A stretch of DNA of 64,000 nucleotides from Setaria digitata. Lineage: Eukaryota > Nematoda > Chromadorea > Rhabditida > Setariidae. Below, one piece after another: positions 61,801 through 64,000 of this stretch. Location of the stretch: the NCBI GenBank assembly GCA_003640385.1, contig RCAB01000179.1:1-64000 (forward strand), read 5' to 3'. A model generated the notes under the pieces. That model searched no databases, had not been told where the DNA came from, and worked only from the letters and a program-made list of their open reading frames with translations. Position numbers and translations under genes: made by a program. Position 1 is the stretch's first letter; every line of letters begins with the position of its first letter.

Positions 61801-63590
61801 ATTTTCTCTTTTGCAATTTTTTTTTTTTTTTTTTAACAAATTTGTCGCATAAATTTTATAGTAAATAATTACAATTTGAACAGTAAAAATAATATTTCAT
61901 TTTATTTTTAATAAAAATAAAATTCATGATTTTCTTTTAGAAAAATAGAAAAGGATTTTAATAGCTCATAATTGCACCAAAATTTAATAACTGATATTTA
62001 ATTTTTGCAGCTAAGCTTTCCTTTTCATTAATATTATATATATCACACTCATGTTATCGTCGTAAAAAAAAAAAAAATACCAAAACATAGTATTTTTTAA
62101 TTAACAAACATTAATTTTATTAGAAAATTATTAATTAAGCCAGTATGAAATGAAAATAATATGAATGAAGTAAGTAATGATAACATGTCAAATTTATCAA
62201 AAGCTAATATTGTTAACATACTGTTTGGATAAATTCTGACTGATAACGCCTGATTGTTGCTGGTCAGATTTCGATTCCACTTTTACAGAATCATTTTCCG
62301 AACAATTTGAGGTTATTTCTAATTTGCAATTTGCATATTGATAATAGTAATCATTATGCAAGTTAAAAATTTCATCAATCATAAAATCCATTGTTGTTTT
62401 ATTGAATCCATCCTTCTGATGTATTTTTACCCGTGACTGAGGAATTTCATGATACGGACAATACACATCTAGAAGTGAATTTTATGTAATTAATTAATTT
62501 GTTCTATTATTTATTTGCGGCACTAATTTTTACTGCTGGAAAAGTACATAGCAATAAAACTGTCGTGGATTGATATTTAAAGACAGAAACTAAATTGATA
62601 TTGCATACTTTCTTGTTGTTTTTTATGAAAAATCAGAAATAAAACTAAAATTTTTGTATAAATTAAATCAATGTAAATCGATTTCATCATTTTTTTTTTT
62701 TTTAATTATTATTGCTATTGGAGTAGTTCAATGTGAGTTTTCATTGAAATGAAATCTTCGATTTCAAATCTGAATTTATTTTACAAAACAAAAAAAAAAA
62801 AAAAAGAGAACTACGTTTCACATTTTTTATTGGCAATAATTAATATAATTACTAGTAACTTCAGTGGTGATGTTGTGATAATCAATGGCAAAAGTTCAAA
62901 GGTTAATAGAAATGTAAAAAAAAAAAAAAAAAAAAAAAAAAGGTAAGATTAGTCTAACCATGAACTATATTATTTGCTAACTGTCAATTCTCAATGTTCA
63001 TTGAATAAATTCATAAAATCAGTAAAACTTAACATGTTCTAGTAAACTTAACACAAGAAAAAGCTTGAAAATAAGAGAAATATCACCAAAAAAAAAAAAA
63101 AAGAGATTTGAACAAACTATTTTTATATGGGAGGAAAAAAATTAGCTATCATAAGCTCCTGTTATAAATTATCTAAACTCATAGCATCTTATCAGTTACT
63201 TCATAATTTTATTCCTCCATCAATTATATTTCTCTAACATGCACTCGTCAAATTAATTTTAATTTCAATTAAAATAATTAATACTAAACTAGGTTTTTAT
63301 TCTAGATGTAGTAGCAGTTCAAAAATTAACAAAAAAAACAAATATTCAAAGAGGCTAACAAGATCAATCTAATGATGGAAAATAAATTATTTGCTAGCAA
63401 AATGAGAAGAAAAAAAAACAGTAAAAGTGATAATAATAGTGATAAACAAATGTTCATTACCTTCAATACAATAGAAGCATAATTCATCATAGGTGGATGG
63501 TTCATCGAAAAATTCACCAATACATTTGCTAATTTGAAATGACAAATTCTCCTCGTCATTGTGACAACCACCGTACCATTCAGATGACAT
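58874..63590 (-). CDS. C2H2 zinc-finger protein, seven fingers
   Basis: The start MSSEWYGGCHNDEENLSF is at 63590. An N-terminal Cys-rich stretch spans the first splice (ELCFYCIE, then DVYCPYHEIP), followed by an acidic/Ser-Gln region (~130 residues). Seven C2H2 fingers follow: YLCDICDSAFTLKHNIQTH; YRCLKC-NT joined by splicing to IFRTFDAVQKHQKRQH; KCETCQKEFPTASLLREH; FKCTKCSAVFGRQGCLRRH; LCPYKQCTHPGFKCSK joined to ALTAHICSIH; YKCDQCEKRFVRRNDLRVH; and VCPTCEEMFQRRIHLQKH, ending PTVES. Fingers 2 and 5 are cut by introns inside the finger. Finger 5 has C-x4-C spacing. It is probably a nuclear DNA-binding regulator; no orthologue is named. Introns are long and full of poly(T) for this window. Part of the 59340-59400 exon is repeated beside Ns. 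Confidence 0.85.
59221..59372. repeat. ~75-bp direct duplication with two Ns, overlapping an exon end
   Basis: A segment containing TTAGAAGTAATT and then TTATTAGCCGAATAAGAATG up to GGTCTAATGTGAGT occurs twice, with N at 59237 and 59296. The duplicated part includes the last ~20 bases and donor of a zinc-finger exon. It is probably an assembly overlap, as at 6141. Confidence 0.8.
60657..60760. repeat. Imperfect AATAAGTAAAATTGC tandem repeats
   Basis: About three imperfect copies of an AATAAGTAAAATTGCAATAA-type unit inside an intron of the zinc-finger gene. Confidence 0.6.
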
Positions 63591-64000
63591 TTCAGAAATT
63601 ACTTAACTTTATTCAAAATTGTTTATGTTAATTTTTTCTTTCACTTCCTATTTCGCATATTTGCATATGATGTCACTGTGCATTCGGATTCTTTCTCCCT
63701 CTCTTCCTCCCTCTCTCTCTCTCTCTCTTTATTTATTCATTTGATAAATTTTACTAATTGATAAATTTCGTATTTAGTGAAATTCGAGAAAAATTCGTCT
63801 TTTTTCTTTTCTTTTAATTAAAAAAGAAAGTTTTTCAAGGCAAAAAACTTTTTCTTTTTGTTGTGGTTTTGATCATAGATTATGCTTATCATTATCATAA
63901 TTATCAGTATTAATAGCATTAAATTTTAAACTTATACATTTATAATAATATTTTTAACTTACAGATTATCGTTATCACTGATATCATCAGTATTGGTATT
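63591..64000. other. Upstream region of the zinc-finger gene
   Basis: Contains a (CT)n tract at about 63700-63728 and AT-rich sequence to the window end. No second gene was seen. Confidence 0.5.

Overview
The window is nuclear DNA of a nematode, most likely a filarial-type (clade III) parasite. The evidence is an AT-rich genome with very many poly(A)/poly(T) runs, multi-exon genes with small introns and TTTCAG acceptors, acceptors lying directly upstream of start codons (typical of spliced-leader trans-splicing), and families usual in nematodes (NRF-6-like acyltransferase, MSP domain, astacin with ShKT domains, MADF and MRG proteins). The species cannot be named from the sequence alone.

Layout. 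1-345: remains of a coding region on the minus strand, cut by the window edge. 346-7935: gene-poor, AT-rich DNA with one tRNA-Arg(CCU). 7936-13768 (+): NRF-6-like membrane acyltransferase, 11 exons. 15944-22890 (-): CDC37 co-chaperone, REXO2-type oligoribonuclease and a two-MADF-domain protein in tandem. 23075-24116 (+): mitochondrial ribosomal protein L20, divergent from the MADF gene across 184 bp. 24628-32048 (-): PFS-2/WDR33 mRNA 3'-end processing factor. 32753-35367 (-): MSP-domain protein with an N-terminal membrane anchor. 35743-39587 (-): an astacin-like protein that has lost its zinc ligands, followed by three ShKT domains. 40451-43655 (+): UBA3, the catalytic subunit of the NEDD8 E1. 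44353-46948 (-): MRG15/MRG-1 chromatin protein. 50510-51596 (-): eIF5A. 54367-56593 (+): LRR-Ig single-pass membrane protein. 58874-63590 (-): seven-finger C2H2 zinc-finger protein.

Most loci are conserved housekeeping genes (chaperoning, RNA decay, mRNA 3' processing, neddylation, chromatin, translation). Two genes look lineage-specific: the anchored MSP protein and the degenerate astacin-ShKT protein. They are adjacent on the same strand. Exon models were built by hand from GT-AG (one GC-AG) sites and phase arithmetic. The models for NRF-6-like, CDC37, REXO2, MADF, MRPL20, MSP, astacin-like, UBA3, eIF5A and LRR-Ig close exactly in frame. PFS-2, MRG-1 and the zinc-finger gene are given as spans with approximate exons.

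The most unusual signal is the pseudo-astacin: all three zinc histidines and the catalytic glutamate are gone, and both cysteines of one conserved disulfide were lost together while the other disulfide was kept. Other points are a 38-bp perfect inverted repeat forming a fold-back element, a 33-bp duplication spanning a splice acceptor, a GC-AG intron in UBA3, a cryptic mitochondrial-type leader upstream of REXO2, and a left-edge coding repeat whose copies differ almost only at synonymous sites.
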